From Methyloglobulus sp. (lineage in GTDB: Bacteria; Pseudomonadota; Gammaproteobacteria; Methylococcales; Methylomonadaceae): a stretch of 61,571 bases of DNA. Positions 53,233 to 61,571 of this stretch are shown piece by piece. The position numbers and the translations under genes are program-made. Position 1 is the first letter of the stretch, and every line of letters starts with the position of its first letter. The notes under the pieces were generated by a model that worked only from the letters and a program-made list of their open reading frames with translations, was not told the DNA's origin and did not search any database. Where the stretch lies: contig JABFQX010000021.1 of assembly GCA_013141505.1 (NCBI GenBank), forward strand, positions 1-61,571, read 5' to 3'.

Positions 53233-53538
53233 TGAATTGCCATCGGCAGTAAGCGGGGAACTTAATTTTCCTGTATTTGAGTTATATATTTTAAAAACAA
53301 ACTTGGTGGGGCTGATTTGGGTGGCAGGCACCGTTTTATATCCCAAGACCAAACCTGTATCACTTAGGTTTATTGGTGTAAATCCGCTGCTATTGGCTTG
53401 GCTTGGAAATTTAACGGACAAATCTGTAATTTTGTAATAAGTAACCGCTTGGGCCGTAGATGCACTGAAAAAGGAAAAAGTGATAATCGCACAGCGCAAC
53501 AATTTGTATTCGCAAAGTAACTTTAATTGGTTATTCAT
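53224..53538 (-). CDS. Truncated HAF-repeat-like secreted protein
   Basis: From the ATG at 53538, 104 residues with a signal peptide (ending STAQA) and then VTYYKITDLSVKFPSQANSS. This mirrors the start of the 453-residue protein encoded next door (VTYYKITDFTKLYPGQPNSG). Homology continues for about 70 residues and stops where the hairpin element begins, so this is a 3'-truncated tandem duplicate. It may still be exported as a short protein. A GGCAGG site precedes the start. Confidence 0.65.
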   Translation of the reverse strand: MNNQLKLLCEYKLLRCAIITFSFFSASTAQAVTYYKITDLSVKFPSQANSSGFTPINLSDTGLVLGYKTVPATQISPTKFVFKIYNSNTGKLSSPLTADGNSLP

Positions 53539-53651
53539 AAAATTGCCTGCCTTTAGATGATTAAAAGTAAACGGTGTGAGTGAGGTCCAAAGCATCAATC
53601 CCTAACAAAAGGGATTGATGCTTAATTGCGCTAATAAGTAAGTTTTCAATA

Positions 53652-55013
53652 TCAAGGCACTTGCACTGGGGTCAACAGTAGGTAATGCGGGGCATTCACA
53701 GTGGCTTCCAGTGCCTTGGCTAGTATCTGTCCGGCATTATTGATCTTTGTGGCCTCAACCAATCTCAGCATGTCTGGGTTGCCCAGAAGTACGCCGTTGA
53801 GGTTGACCAACTGACCGCTGGCGACATCCCCAACCAGAGCGTGTTCGGAACCGTCCATCCGGGTTTCGGTACCATGGCTAATGGCATCACCATGACCGGA
53901 ATAGGTGACTTCTTTGCCGACGACCTGGTTGGACTGGTTGATATCGCTTAACGTGGCCGATTTGCGCGGAGTCAGTTTGTCACCCAATACTTTTGCCGTA
54001 TTTTTGACCGTATCCCAAACCACGGCGCGTTGATAAGGCGTACCATAAGGAGCTACAAAACTCCGAACACCGGTGGCATAGGTGTAATTACCGGCGACCA
54101 TGCCGGCATCCGTCAGGCTATTGGCCATGCTATCAAAGCCGGGACGTTTGGGCCAGTTAGCTCTATGCAGATCCGCTAGCTTGCCGGAAAAAGGCAAACT
54201 GATAAAGGCATGGGAGATACTAACACCCGATGGGCCAGGATTTAAGCTATTAATGGTGCTCCAACCGACCACTTGCGAGCGGTTATTAAGGCTGTTGGAG
54301 ATTACAATGCCTTTGGGACCTTCCAGGCTGACCAAAGGATAAAAACCTGACCCGGTAGCTTTGGAGGCGTAGGATTTGTAGCCGTATATGTAATTGTTAA
54401 AATTAACACTATTGAAGGTTATCTTGCCATTATCATTAATGGCTTTTGGTTCAACAGTTCTAGCTCGGACTGAAGTTTGCGGGTTAGTCCGAGTAAATGT
54501 CCCCAATAAGTCCGCACTGCCATTTAAATTGCGAATGTATAACAGGGTCGGGTCTATTATGTCGATAAAGTCTAAACTGGCGGCTACCGCCCCCACGGAC
54601 TGTCCTAAGTTGTTAATATCGGCGGCAAAGTAATATTTCCCATTTACCAGATGCACATCGGAAAATTTACCGGTGCGGCTATTGAACAGCTTATAGGTCG
54701 GTGTATACTGGGAAGACCACCACCAGAGCTGTTCATTGAAATAGCCTAAGACAAGGCCATTATTATTAATCGCCGTAGGGGTAAATCCCCCACTATTAGG
54801 TTGTCCTGGATATAACTTGGTAAAATCGGTGATCTTGTAATAAGTCACTGCCTGGGCGGGTAAACTCACCAGAGTGGCCGCCAAGCCAAGAGCGAGACAA
54901 AGGTTGGCTCGTGTCAGTAGCCAACGAAGCCTACGCATGACCGTAGGCAAAACTTGTTCGGTCATTTGCTTACCAATTTTAAAGTTTATTAAGTGTATAT
55001 TATCTGTTTTCAT
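53652..55013 (-). CDS. Secreted HAF-repeat-like protein
   Basis: The start at 55013 follows a GGAG; the protein has 453 residues with a late signal peptide (about 38-56, ending LPAQA). The mature region has spaced motifs INNNGLVLGYF, INNLGQSVGAV, INDNGKITF, LNNRSQVVGWS, INQSNQVVGK and INNAGQILAK, the pattern of extracellular HAF repeats, which probably form a propeller or solenoid. No C-terminal anchor or PEP-CTERM is seen. It is a paralogue of the truncated gene at 53224 and more distantly of 46700-47890. Function unknown. Confidence 0.75.
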   Translation of the reverse strand: MKTDNIHLINFKIGKQMTEQVLPTVMRRLRWLLTRANLCLALGLAATLVSLPAQAVTYYKITDFTKLYPGQPNSGGFTPTAINNNGLVLGYFNEQLWWWSSQYTPTYKLFNSRTGKFSDVHLVNGKYYFAADINNLGQSVGAVAASLDFIDIIDPTLLYIRNLNGSADLLGTFTRTNPQTSVRARTVEPKAINDNGKITFNSVNFNNYIYGYKSYASKATGSGFYPLVSLEGPKGIVISNSLNNRSQVVGWSTINSLNPGPSGVSISHAFISLPFSGKLADLHRANWPKRPGFDSMANSLTDAGMVAGNYTYATGVRSFVAPYGTPYQRAVVWDTVKNTAKVLGDKLTPRKSATLSDINQSNQVVGKEVTYSGHGDAISHGTETRMDGSEHALVGDVASGQLVNLNGVLLGNPDMLRLVEATKINNAGQILAKALEATVNAPHYLLLTPVQVP

Positions 55014-55302
55014 CGATGTAACTCCAACAATTAGGTTTGACAATGACGAGAGAACCTTTGGTCTGATGCTGTTACAGAACCATACCGACTCTCTCGCCTA
55101 ACATAGGGATGATTTCCGTGAACACCGCTAATGTTCGCAGCACTACCCGCCACTAACTACAAAGCAATTTATAAGCCAACGCCATAGGCGTTTATAATTC
55201 ATTGCCCCTACTGATTTTTTAATAAATTCATTAATTAAAAGTCACACCTTCTTTGCAGTAAACCACAAAATTACAGACATTATTTACAGTAGCGTTGCTA
55301 TT

Positions 55303-55587
55303 TCAGGGCACAAAAGCAGCATCGGAAGCTTCGCGGGCATCGGCGGCATTTTGTCTGGCTTTCCATATATCCAGCACCCGCTGAAAGGTAGCAGACTCTG
55401 CTGCCTTTTCCTGCTGCTTTTGGGTAGGGTTTAGGGTTACAGGTTCTTGCGGGTCGGCATCTTGCTGTCCTGACGCATCTAATACCACGCCTGTACTCGT
55501 GACAGTATAAGTCGGCGCAGATGAAGGAGTTTGGGCATTAGCCAAATTAGAGATCGTTAATAAATAAATAATGGCAATAAGTTTCAT
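55303..55587 (-). CDS. Small secreted hypothetical protein
   Basis: A 94-residue protein with a signal peptide (residues 1-18, ending ANA) and a low-complexity mature part rich in Thr, Ala and Gln, ending in a charged helix (QRVLDIWKARQNAADAREAS). It lies 109 bp before the multicopper oxidase frame ends, on the same strand, so it may be the last gene of that transcript. No family is recognised. The gap 55014-55302 is otherwise empty. Confidence 0.55.
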   Translation of the reverse strand: MKLIAIIYLLTISNLANAQTPSSAPTYTVTSTGVVLDASGQQDADPQEPVTLNPTQKQQEKAAESATFQRVLDIWKARQNAADAREASDAAFVP

Positions 55588-55695
55588 ATTGGACTCCGTA
55601 ATAACTGGTTAAACTGTTACAAACAGTTTCAGGTGCTTGGCAGCTTTTATAAAAAAGCTGCCAATGTGCATGTTTATAAACTGACTTTAATATAA

Positions 55696-57432
55696 TCACC
55701 GCACAGCCAAGGGTCTCATCATGTCATGATCTTCGTGTTCAGTGATATGACAATGCCAAACAAATAGTCCTGGGCCTTCAAATTTAATATTTACCCTTGT
55801 TACCTGGCCTTTGACGATACCGCCTATGTTAATAGTGGGAGTATTGTTTTCTGAAGGGTAAACCAGCATCGTGTCTTTCCAGCCCTTTTCTCTTGCTAAA
55901 ACTGGCGAAGGTGGCGTAACAGGGGGGCATGCCGGGACAACTGTCCCACTTTTCGGTTGGCGAGGCGTTGATGAATAGCAAATATCAGTAAGCGAACCGC
56001 CTGGGCCTAAGATAGCACTGAACGGTTGACGCTCAATGGGCTGGAAAGCTCCATCATGCAGGTGGATAGGATGGGCATCCAGCGTGCTATTAAATATTTC
56101 CCAGGTTTGTACACTATTTCGAGCAGGCTTATCAGTATCTCCTATGGGAGTAACTTGTATCGGATTTTTTGTATAGTCTATGTGATCCCCCATAAAATCT
56201 ATCCATCCATTATTAAGCGTGCCGAGCATAGGTGTTATTCTTCCTTTATCGTCTTTAGTTTCGACCAGCAACACTTGATGTGCTGGCGTGTTGACTAAAG
56301 GTACAATCGGCGTACGCAAGGCGGCAGGAATGGTAATTGCAGGTGAAGATACAGCGGGTGCATTAACCTTGAACTGCATGATCTGGCCTTGCATAGTCCC
56401 AGTTGCAGGGATGCCGGGTGGTACGCAGGGCGGTATTGCAGTGGTGCAAGGCTGAGTGCGACCAAAAGGTACGGGTGCAGAATTGGTCATGGTGATGTTT
56501 TTGCCACCTAAGCCTGTAAAATCTATGATGATGTCATAGCGTTCTGCTGGTGCCATCGTTAAAGCTGGCACTGTAGGCGTAATCGAGGATGTGCCAATAG
56601 TGGCAGGTACAGGTGCATTAAGCAAACCGCTATCTGTAGCAATAACCTGGAAAGGCACGTAATAGTCTTGAGATGGGATCACCGTAGTATCGGTAAATTT
56701 AAAATCCATAGTGTAAAAGCGGGCGTTAGACCCATTTAACAAACGTAAACGGTATTTTTTAGGCTCCACCTGAAAATAAGGCCAAGCCGTACCATTAACA
56801 ACAATAACATTGCCAAAAAATTCAGGTACCACGCTCGGATTTGCGATACCTCCCAACAAGGTATTAGGATCCTTATCTGGATAAGCTAATGAACCATCCA
56901 ATTTAAAGGTACGGTCTTGAATCACTAAGGGGACTTCATAGCGCCCTGATGGAAGCTGATTATTGGTAATTAGGGTTTGTTCATTCGTATCCCTAACAAT
57001 GTAGAGTCCTGCCATACCTGCAAAAACATTGAGGCGAGTCATCCCGATGGTATGGTCGTGATACCAGAGTAGGCTCGCTTCTTGATTATTCGTATACTGG
57101 AAGGGGCTAAGGTTAGGCGGCACACGAGGGAGCATTGGCAGTGTCCCCGTCGGAGAAATCCAAGCTTCGGGAAACCCGTCGCTCGCTTGATCTACAATTC
57201 GGTTGCCGTGAAGATGAACGACACTACGAATATCTGGCTCACCCATCATAGTGCCATGAATCGTCTTGTCTACCGGAAGAAAATGTTGCAGGGTTGCGGA
57301 TAGGGTATTGGTGTATTGTACCTGCGCCGGTATTAATAATACCGGAGACATTAAATTTCGTTTCAATGGTATGCGCCGGGTAAGAGAATGTGGTGGCCCT
57401 ACCAGCCCCTGGATCGCCATAGGCAAAGACAT
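55696..57432 (-). pseudogene. Multicopper oxidase, main open part of a broken gene
   Basis: All four copper-ligand regions are intact: VVHLHGNRI, LLWYHDHTIGMTRLNVFAG, DAHPIHLHDGAFQ and GLFVWHCHITEHEDHDMMRP, as in CotA/bilirubin-oxidase-type enzymes. The true N-terminus is in another frame: PIANATAATLDSYAVDIKQQ and FSYPAHTIETKFN are coded at about 57350-57530, and a frame break near 57310-57350 separates them from VQYTNTLSATLQHFLPVDK. The first 30 or so residues of the open frame here are therefore not native. Substrate could be metals or phenolics; secreted if intact. Confidence 0.75.
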
Positions 57433-57535
57433 TAGTGGCTGGAACTCCAGGAGGAAGGATCTGAGCCGGTTGTTGCTTGATGTCTACAGCATAAGAGTCA
57501 AGTGTTGCCGCTGTTGCATTGGCAATAGGTGTGTG

Positions 57536-58330
57536 TTAAAAAAACAATGAGTTAGGATTGAGGATGGATTGGGCAAATAAAGGAATATTTGCCGTACTCA
57601 ATATTGGATAAGAATAAAATTTTGTAAAAACAGGATCGGCTTCCGCCACTAAGTTTGGATTTGCCCCGGTATTAACTGCTATTGTTGGTGTCAATGAAAA
57701 CGGCCCGTTGTTGGCGATATTAGTCTCATTCGCTATCGCTGTAACCGAGGCAGTAAAAACTGGATTGGCAACGGTGCCAGTGGGATTGATGGGTATCCTA
57801 AGCTGGGTAGTTTGGTTACCATTTAAAGGAAGATCATAATTGCAAGTTATTATTAGACCAGACCGCGTGCACACCCAATGATCTGCGATCCTAGAAAATT
57901 TTAAAGGTGTTTTAGCTCCAGAAACACCTGTGCCAGGTAGGGTAAATGTCACTTTTATCGGAGGTGTAGCGGGTGAAGCACCAGCTATATTCGCCACATT
58001 TACAGTAATTTGTCTCATAGCATTCGCATACATATTCGGTGAAGGCTGACTAATTGATGAAATCGTCAAATCTGGCGGGTTCACAATATTGGTTGCCACA
58101 ATGTTAGATGTAATACTCCCTACCGATCCACCGCCAGACACGGAAGCCTTTACTGAATTAGCAGCAGTCGTTACCTCTGTACCAGATAGGGTTAAAGGTA
58201 TAGCTATGGATGCATTTACGGCAAGCGAAGTCGTCCTTGTACAGTTAACAATACGGGTAGCAGCAGTATAGGTACAGTTAAAACCTGTTGTGCCCGCCCC
58301 TCCGGAAACGTATGTCATCCCTACGGGCAA
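57536..58330 (-). pseudogene. DUF11/CARDB-like domain region of the same broken gene
   Basis: This 264-codon frame contains two beta-sandwich domains of the DUF11/CARDB kind (LPVGMTYVSGGAGTTGFNC, then PPDLTISSISQPSPNMYANA) and ends NPNSLFF at a TAA (57536-57538). The same frame continues past the stop into the N-terminus of the multicopper oxidase (HTPIANATAATLDSYAVDIK). Upstream, TATLKETGTTASAGTITFTS is in this frame too, ahead of the apparent Met. So the domain is the middle of a longer protein, not a stand-alone gene. Confidence 0.7.
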
Positions 58331-58344
58331 TGTGCTGGTGAATG

Positions 58345-58557
58345 TTATAGTGCCTGCTGAAGCAGTCGTTCCAGTCTCTTTGAGTGTGGCAGTATATAAG
58401 CGATGTTGGTGTTAATCAGGGCTGTGACGGGGTCAACTGGGGCAAGGGAGAGAGTAAATGTCGTAGCCGCGTAAATATTATGGTTAAACAGTAGTATTAT
58501 GGTCGCGAATAGAATTTTTATTCGCAGATGTTCCGTTATGCGTTGCCTTGTTTTCAT
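58345..58557 (-). pseudogene. Signal-peptide start of the DUF11-multicopper oxidase gene
   Basis: The frame begins MKTRQRITEHLRIKILFATI with a signal peptide ending IYAA, then TTFTLSLAPVDPVTALINTN and IAY. Two extra bases in TATATA near 58388-58394 shift the frame; the natural continuation TATLKETGTTASAG lies in the frame of the downstream domain. Together with the two entries above this would encode one exported protein of about 950 residues. Confidence 0.7.
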
Positions 58558-58794
58558 GAATTCCTCTCAATTAAGATAATTTTTTTGTTATGAAATGCAT
58601 ACATCGAACACCATTTAGGCATTTCTATACCTCATAAGCGCTATTTGGGGTCGCCTTTTTATAGCCTGTCAAATTCTTCCGTCTGAAATCCATCCATTAA
58701 TTAATTATCAATTAATTCAAAAACGCTTATACGCTTAGTCTTATCGATTTGTAAACATTGTTGAAATGGCATCGATAAAGCGAGCAAAGTCGTT

Positions 58795-59610
58795 TTAGGT
58801 CTGACAATGCTGACAAAACACCGTCGTGCGATTGGCGATCCTTATTTCTGTCAATGTTTGTAAGCATTGCCTACACGGATGACCGGCACGTCCATATACG
58901 AGCAGTTGCTGTTTGAAGTATCCCGGTTTTCCCGTTTCATTGACAAAGTTTCTGAGGGTAGTGCCGCCTTGCAGAATGGCATTTTGCAAAACAGTTTTAA
59001 TGCACTGGGCTAACTGTTGATAACGCTTTAAAGAGATTTCCCCCGCTTGACGGGTAGGGTGTATGCCCGCCATGAACAAGGCTTCGTTCGCATAAATATT
59101 GCCAACACCGACAACAATATGGCTATCCATAATCAACGATTTGACCGGCATTTTTCGGCTGCGGGAAACCTGATAAAGATGGATACCGTCAAATTCAGGC
59201 AATAGCGGTTCAGGGCCCAAGTTTTTGAGTAGGGCATGACCATCAGCGGGCGCGGTTGTCCATAATACAGCACCAAATCTGCGGGGGTCGTTATAACGTA
59301 ACAAAGCACCATTAGCGAAAATGAAATCAATATGGTCGTGTTTGCCGACAGCGATTTCCTGCACAATAATCCTCAAGCTACCGGACATGCCTAAGTGAAT
59401 AATCAGGGTTCCGGTATCGGCTGCTAACAAAAGATATTTAGCTCGTCGGGTTACCGATTTAATTTTGATATTGGCTAGAAATTGGTTAAGTATTGCCGGT
59501 ACAGGCCAACGTAATTGGTGGTTGCGAATAACCACCTGTTTGATTGTCTGTCCTTCTACGTGAGGTGCAATCCCTCGCATTGTGGTTTCAACTTCGGGCA
59601 ATTCAGGCAT
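58795..59610 (-). CDS. mutM: Formamidopyrimidine-DNA glycosylase
   Basis: A 271-residue bifunctional repair enzyme that removes 8-oxoguanine and other oxidised purines. The start MPELPEVETTMRGI supplies the catalytic Pro2 and Glu3. GVGNIYANEALFMAGIHP and LRNFVNETGKPGYFKQQL are present, and the C-terminal zinc finger CRQCLQT...CQHCQT is complete. Length is normal. The gap 58558-58794 upstream on the other side holds no gene. Confidence 0.97.
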   Translation of the reverse strand: MPELPEVETTMRGIAPHVEGQTIKQVVIRNHQLRWPVPAILNQFLANIKIKSVTRRAKYLLLAADTGTLIIHLGMSGSLRIIVQEIAVGKHDHIDFIFANGALLRYNDPRRFGAVLWTTAPADGHALLKNLGPEPLLPEFDGIHLYQVSRSRKMPVKSLIMDSHIVVGVGNIYANEALFMAGIHPTRQAGEISLKRYQQLAQCIKTVLQNAILQGGTTLRNFVNETGKPGYFKQQLLVYGRAGHPCRQCLQTLTEIRIANRTTVFCQHCQT

Positions 59611-59795
59611 GTTACTTTTTGTTATCTATGGGTTGTCCTCAATATGAGTATCATGCAACTTTTTGATTAGCATGCAGATGGGCTATCCAAGCGACATAAA
59701 CCGTGAGCAGTTTGAGCAGGGCAGGGGATAACTGCGTGCAAATGGCAAACCTGACTTTTCTTTTTTCTGGGTGCCTTGAATTAAACAAGAATTAT

Positions 59796-60026
59796 TTAAA
59801 AATCAAATTCAGACTCATCAATGTCTTCAAATTGATCTTTTAAGTGCTTCTTTTCCCAATAAATTTCTATTTTTCTACGCGCATCCCTTCGTCTGCTATC
59901 TTTGTCGAGCTCGGTAGGAATGGCAACAACCTCAACGTCTTCGAAAAGATCATCACTGTCATTTTCAATGTCTGGGCTAGGTTGCGCTTCCGTTTTTGCA
60001 GCGGGTTTGGTTGTGTCTTTCGCCAT
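59796..60026 (-). CDS. Small acidic protein, PA3496-like
   Basis: A 76-residue soluble protein rich in Asp, Glu and Lys, with the conserved middle DKDSRRRDARRKIEIYWEKK and an acidic end (FEDIDESEFDF). This pattern matches the PA3496 family (putative envelope-integrity proteins) of gammaproteobacteria, of unknown mechanism. It is upstream of mutM on the same strand, with a 185-bp gap in which nothing else is seen. Confidence 0.65.
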   Translation of the reverse strand: MAKDTTKPAAKTEAQPSPDIENDSDDLFEDVEVVAIPTELDKDSRRRDARRKIEIYWEKKHLKDQFEDIDESEFDF

Positions 60027-60187
60027 AGGTAATCATCCACAAAAAGTCTTTGATGTGCAAGGTGGTCAACCTTACTGCTTAAGTGTAGCCTTTAGTTTGC
60101 AAAAACAAAGACCGGCACAAAAAGGGATTGTTCCCCATCATGCTAAGAAATCAAGAGGCCAATATATGTAGCCTATAACAAAAAAGG

Positions 60188-60748
60188 TCAATTTTGCGTG
60201 GTACTAAAAGAAGTATGCGCTTGATGGACTAACTTCAAGGTGTTTTCAGGCAATTCGTCCGTCACTGTTGTTGCTTGATTAAGCCTGATATCCTCATGCA
60301 TGATCGTAATAAATTGGATAAGCCGTAACTCGTATTTAAATTTGTCTTCGGGATTTTCCGCTTCCCACATTGAATTTAGCAAATTTTTAGAATGATGGTG
60401 GATGGTATGTACAATGGCATCAGGCAGGCTAGAATAGCGGGATTGCATGGCCGATTTTAATTGGTTTAACGATTCTAAATAGTGTTCGTAATCTTCTATA
60501 TCTTTTTTGCAACGGGTTTTCAGCATCACCAATTCGGCGGTTTGTTTCGTTTTTATCAGGTTTATTTCGTGTTTCAAATGAATAGCTTTTTTGGCTAGTT
60601 CGCCGGCCAATTCTTTTTCGGCCAAAGCCGCAGTATGAGAAAGCTTTATCTTTTGATCCTGGTTTTCAGCTTGCCACGTTAAGTTTTTAGTATTGATAGA
60701 CTGTATCAAGTTAAGCGCATTAAGAATTTGGTCTTTCAATATTTTCAT
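60188..60748 (-). CDS. Hypothetical coiled-coil protein
   Basis: A 186-residue protein without signal peptide or membrane span. It is highly helical and charged, with a likely coiled coil over about residues 30-100 (KIKLSHTAALAEKELAGELA...). It starts 24 bp after the membrane-protein gene on the same strand, so the two probably form an operon and may act together. No family is recognised. Confidence 0.6.
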   Translation of the reverse strand: MKILKDQILNALNLIQSINTKNLTWQAENQDQKIKLSHTAALAEKELAGELAKKAIHLKHEINLIKTKQTAELVMLKTRCKKDIEDYEHYLESLNQLKSAMQSRYSSLPDAIVHTIHHHSKNLLNSMWEAENPEDKFKYELRLIQFITIMHEDIRLNQATTVTDELPENTLKLVHQAHTSFSTTQN

Positions 60749-60772
60749 GACGGTTAAAACATGTTTTGCTTT

Positions 60773-61177
60773 TTAGTTGGATTTATTGATAGGTTTGTCA
60801 CTGGGGTTGACCTTAATAGCCTTGTCATTATCCATTAAACAAATATTCTTTCTTTCTTGTTCAAAAGCATAAAGCAGACGTTTTCTTTTAAAATAAAATA
60901 GTCGATTAAGCGTAATAATATGCTTATTGAAAAACAACAATTTTCTATCCATACGTTGCTGAGCAGAAAAATAGTGACAAAGCGCCACAACGATGGACTT
61001 GGTTATTAATATCAGATACGTAACCAACAACACTAAAAAACCACTTAACAAAGCCACAGATCCAAACTGCGCCGTATACTCAGCAAGCATTGACAACATT
61101 AACTCATCAAGCAACTCAGTCAAAACAAAACTGGTGATCGCTAAAAAAAATAGCAGTAAAGCAAATTGGATAATCAA
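60773..61177 (-). CDS. Hypothetical two-helix membrane protein
   Basis: A 134-residue protein with two hydrophobic helices (about residues 3-22 and 40-68) and a long basic cytoplasmic tail (FKRKRLLYAFEQERKN...). It is followed by the coiled-coil protein gene. No family is recognised. Confidence 0.55.
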   Translation of the reverse strand: MIIQFALLLFFLAITSFVLTELLDELMLSMLAEYTAQFGSVALLSGFLVLLVTYLILITKSIVVALCHYFSAQQRMDRKLLFFNKHIITLNRLFYFKRKRLLYAFEQERKNICLMDNDKAIKVNPSDKPINKSN

Positions 61178-61495
61178 ACGTAAGAGTTTAAATGGATAAT
61201 GGGTAATGAAGTTTACCGCTTTCTGACGCGTCTAGCCACTTATAGAGATAGAGCGCGCTGTCAAAGTCCCGCAATTTAACTTCGAGGGTGTAAATGATTC
61301 TGTTTAGATTCGCATAATGCATATTATGTTAAATTTAGAAAGCTAGACCTTTTAAACCCAGAATCTTGACGTTCATTAAACTAATTTTGTTAATGGTTTT
61401 AAACTAAATTTGTAAAGTATGCAAAATGAATTGTAAAATCAGCCTAACTGTAAGAATCTCTAGCGTTGTTTACAGTATTCAGGAGAATACTGTCG
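61178..61495. other. Intergenic region up to the IS481-type gene
   Basis: No gene is seen. The stretch from about 61410 (TGTAAAGTATGCAAAATG) up to the transposase start probably includes the left end of an IS481-type element, which characteristically starts with TG. The end cannot be confirmed because the right end is outside the window. Confidence 0.35.
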
Positions 61496-61571
61496 ATGAA
61501 CATGCACAAACGAATCCGCTTAACGCCGCTGGACCGTCAAGAGGTCTGGCGGCTGTACCAAACCCGCTGCT
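61496..61571 (+). CDS. IS481-type transposase, N-terminal fragment (cut by window edge)
   Basis: The last 25 codons of the window read MNMHKRIRLTPLDRQEVWRL and onward, the usual opening of IS481-family transposases with the helix-turn-helix just starting. AGGAGA lies ten bases before the ATG. No frame damage is visible in this part, so the element may be intact outside the window. Confidence 0.7.
   Translation, partial: MNMHKRIRLTPLDRQEVWRLYQTRC

Noticed and set aside
57530-57545. T7 homopolymer before the stop as a phase-variable switch
   Set aside because: The stop is in the same frame as the downstream oxidase N-terminus, so changing the T-run length by one base would not restore the protein.

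Overview
The window looks like a chromosomal segment of a gammaproteobacterial methylotroph, most likely a methanotroph of the order Methylococcales. The pointers are a MoxJ/XoxJ-type periplasmic binding protein (17571-18407), a homologue of the formaldehyde-activating enzyme Fae (41304-41852), an EpsE/F/G/L exopolysaccharide locus of the type first described in methylotrophs, and gammaproteobacterial housekeeping genes (tamAB, uvrA, mutM, tusDC). Species cannot be fixed from the sequence alone.

Layout. 1-6 kb: start of a response regulator, a divergent methionine-salvage pair (mtaD/mtnA), an SGNH hydrolase, a DedA protein and a BtuM-like B12 transporter. 6-12 kb: the tamA-tamB outer-membrane assembly module. 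12.1-14.8 kb: an arsenic resistance operon (arsR, arsI, arsC, acr3). 15-21.4 kb: oxidoreductase, a decayed IS200 element, tusDC, a MoxJ-like protein and uvrA. 21.8-39.6 kb: an S74 repeat protein followed by a large exopolysaccharide locus (export pore, chain-length regulator, kinase, barrel protein, polymerase, glycoside hydrolase, glycosyltransferases, flippase). That locus is split by a five-gene block in the opposite orientation and carries two differently decayed copies of a glycosyltransferase-flippase pair. 39.6-41.3 kb: a graveyard of mobile DNA (Tn5/IS4-type relic, broken DUF3047 gene, tRNA-Leu with a dead integrase). 41.3-44.4 kb: fae homologue, TVP38 protein and a pyridine-nucleotide disulfide oxidoreductase. 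44.5-48 kb: large secreted repeat proteins. 49.2-51.3 kb: arsM-arsS, the arsenic methylation/arsenosugar pair. 51.6-58.6 kb: secreted proteins (GH26-like hydrolase, HAF-repeat proteins, and a decayed DUF11-multicopper oxidase). 58.8-61.6 kb: mutM, small proteins and the start of an IS481-type transposase.

How they work together. The two arsenic loci, 35 kb apart, encode reduction and efflux of inorganic arsenic plus methylation, arsenosugar chemistry and C-As bond cleavage. The eps genes make, export and possibly trim a surface polysaccharide. A run of Sec-exported repeat proteins points to an elaborate cell surface.

Most unusual signals: (1) a tiny dispersed repeat with core ACCC-N-AAGGGCATAAA that interrupts the reading frame of three unrelated transposase relics as well as lying between genes; (2) a MITE-like family with inverted ends and an inner hairpin in four copies; (3) an arsR promoter whose predicted transcription start coincides with the start codon; (4) a six-copy heptanucleotide repeat inside the 5' coding region of a secreted protein; (5) a single amber codon in a glycosyltransferase gene that is otherwise intact and translationally coupled. 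Frame breaks are concentrated in mobile relics and surface-protein genes while long housekeeping genes are intact, which argues for real decay rather than poor sequence, though base errors cannot be excluded.
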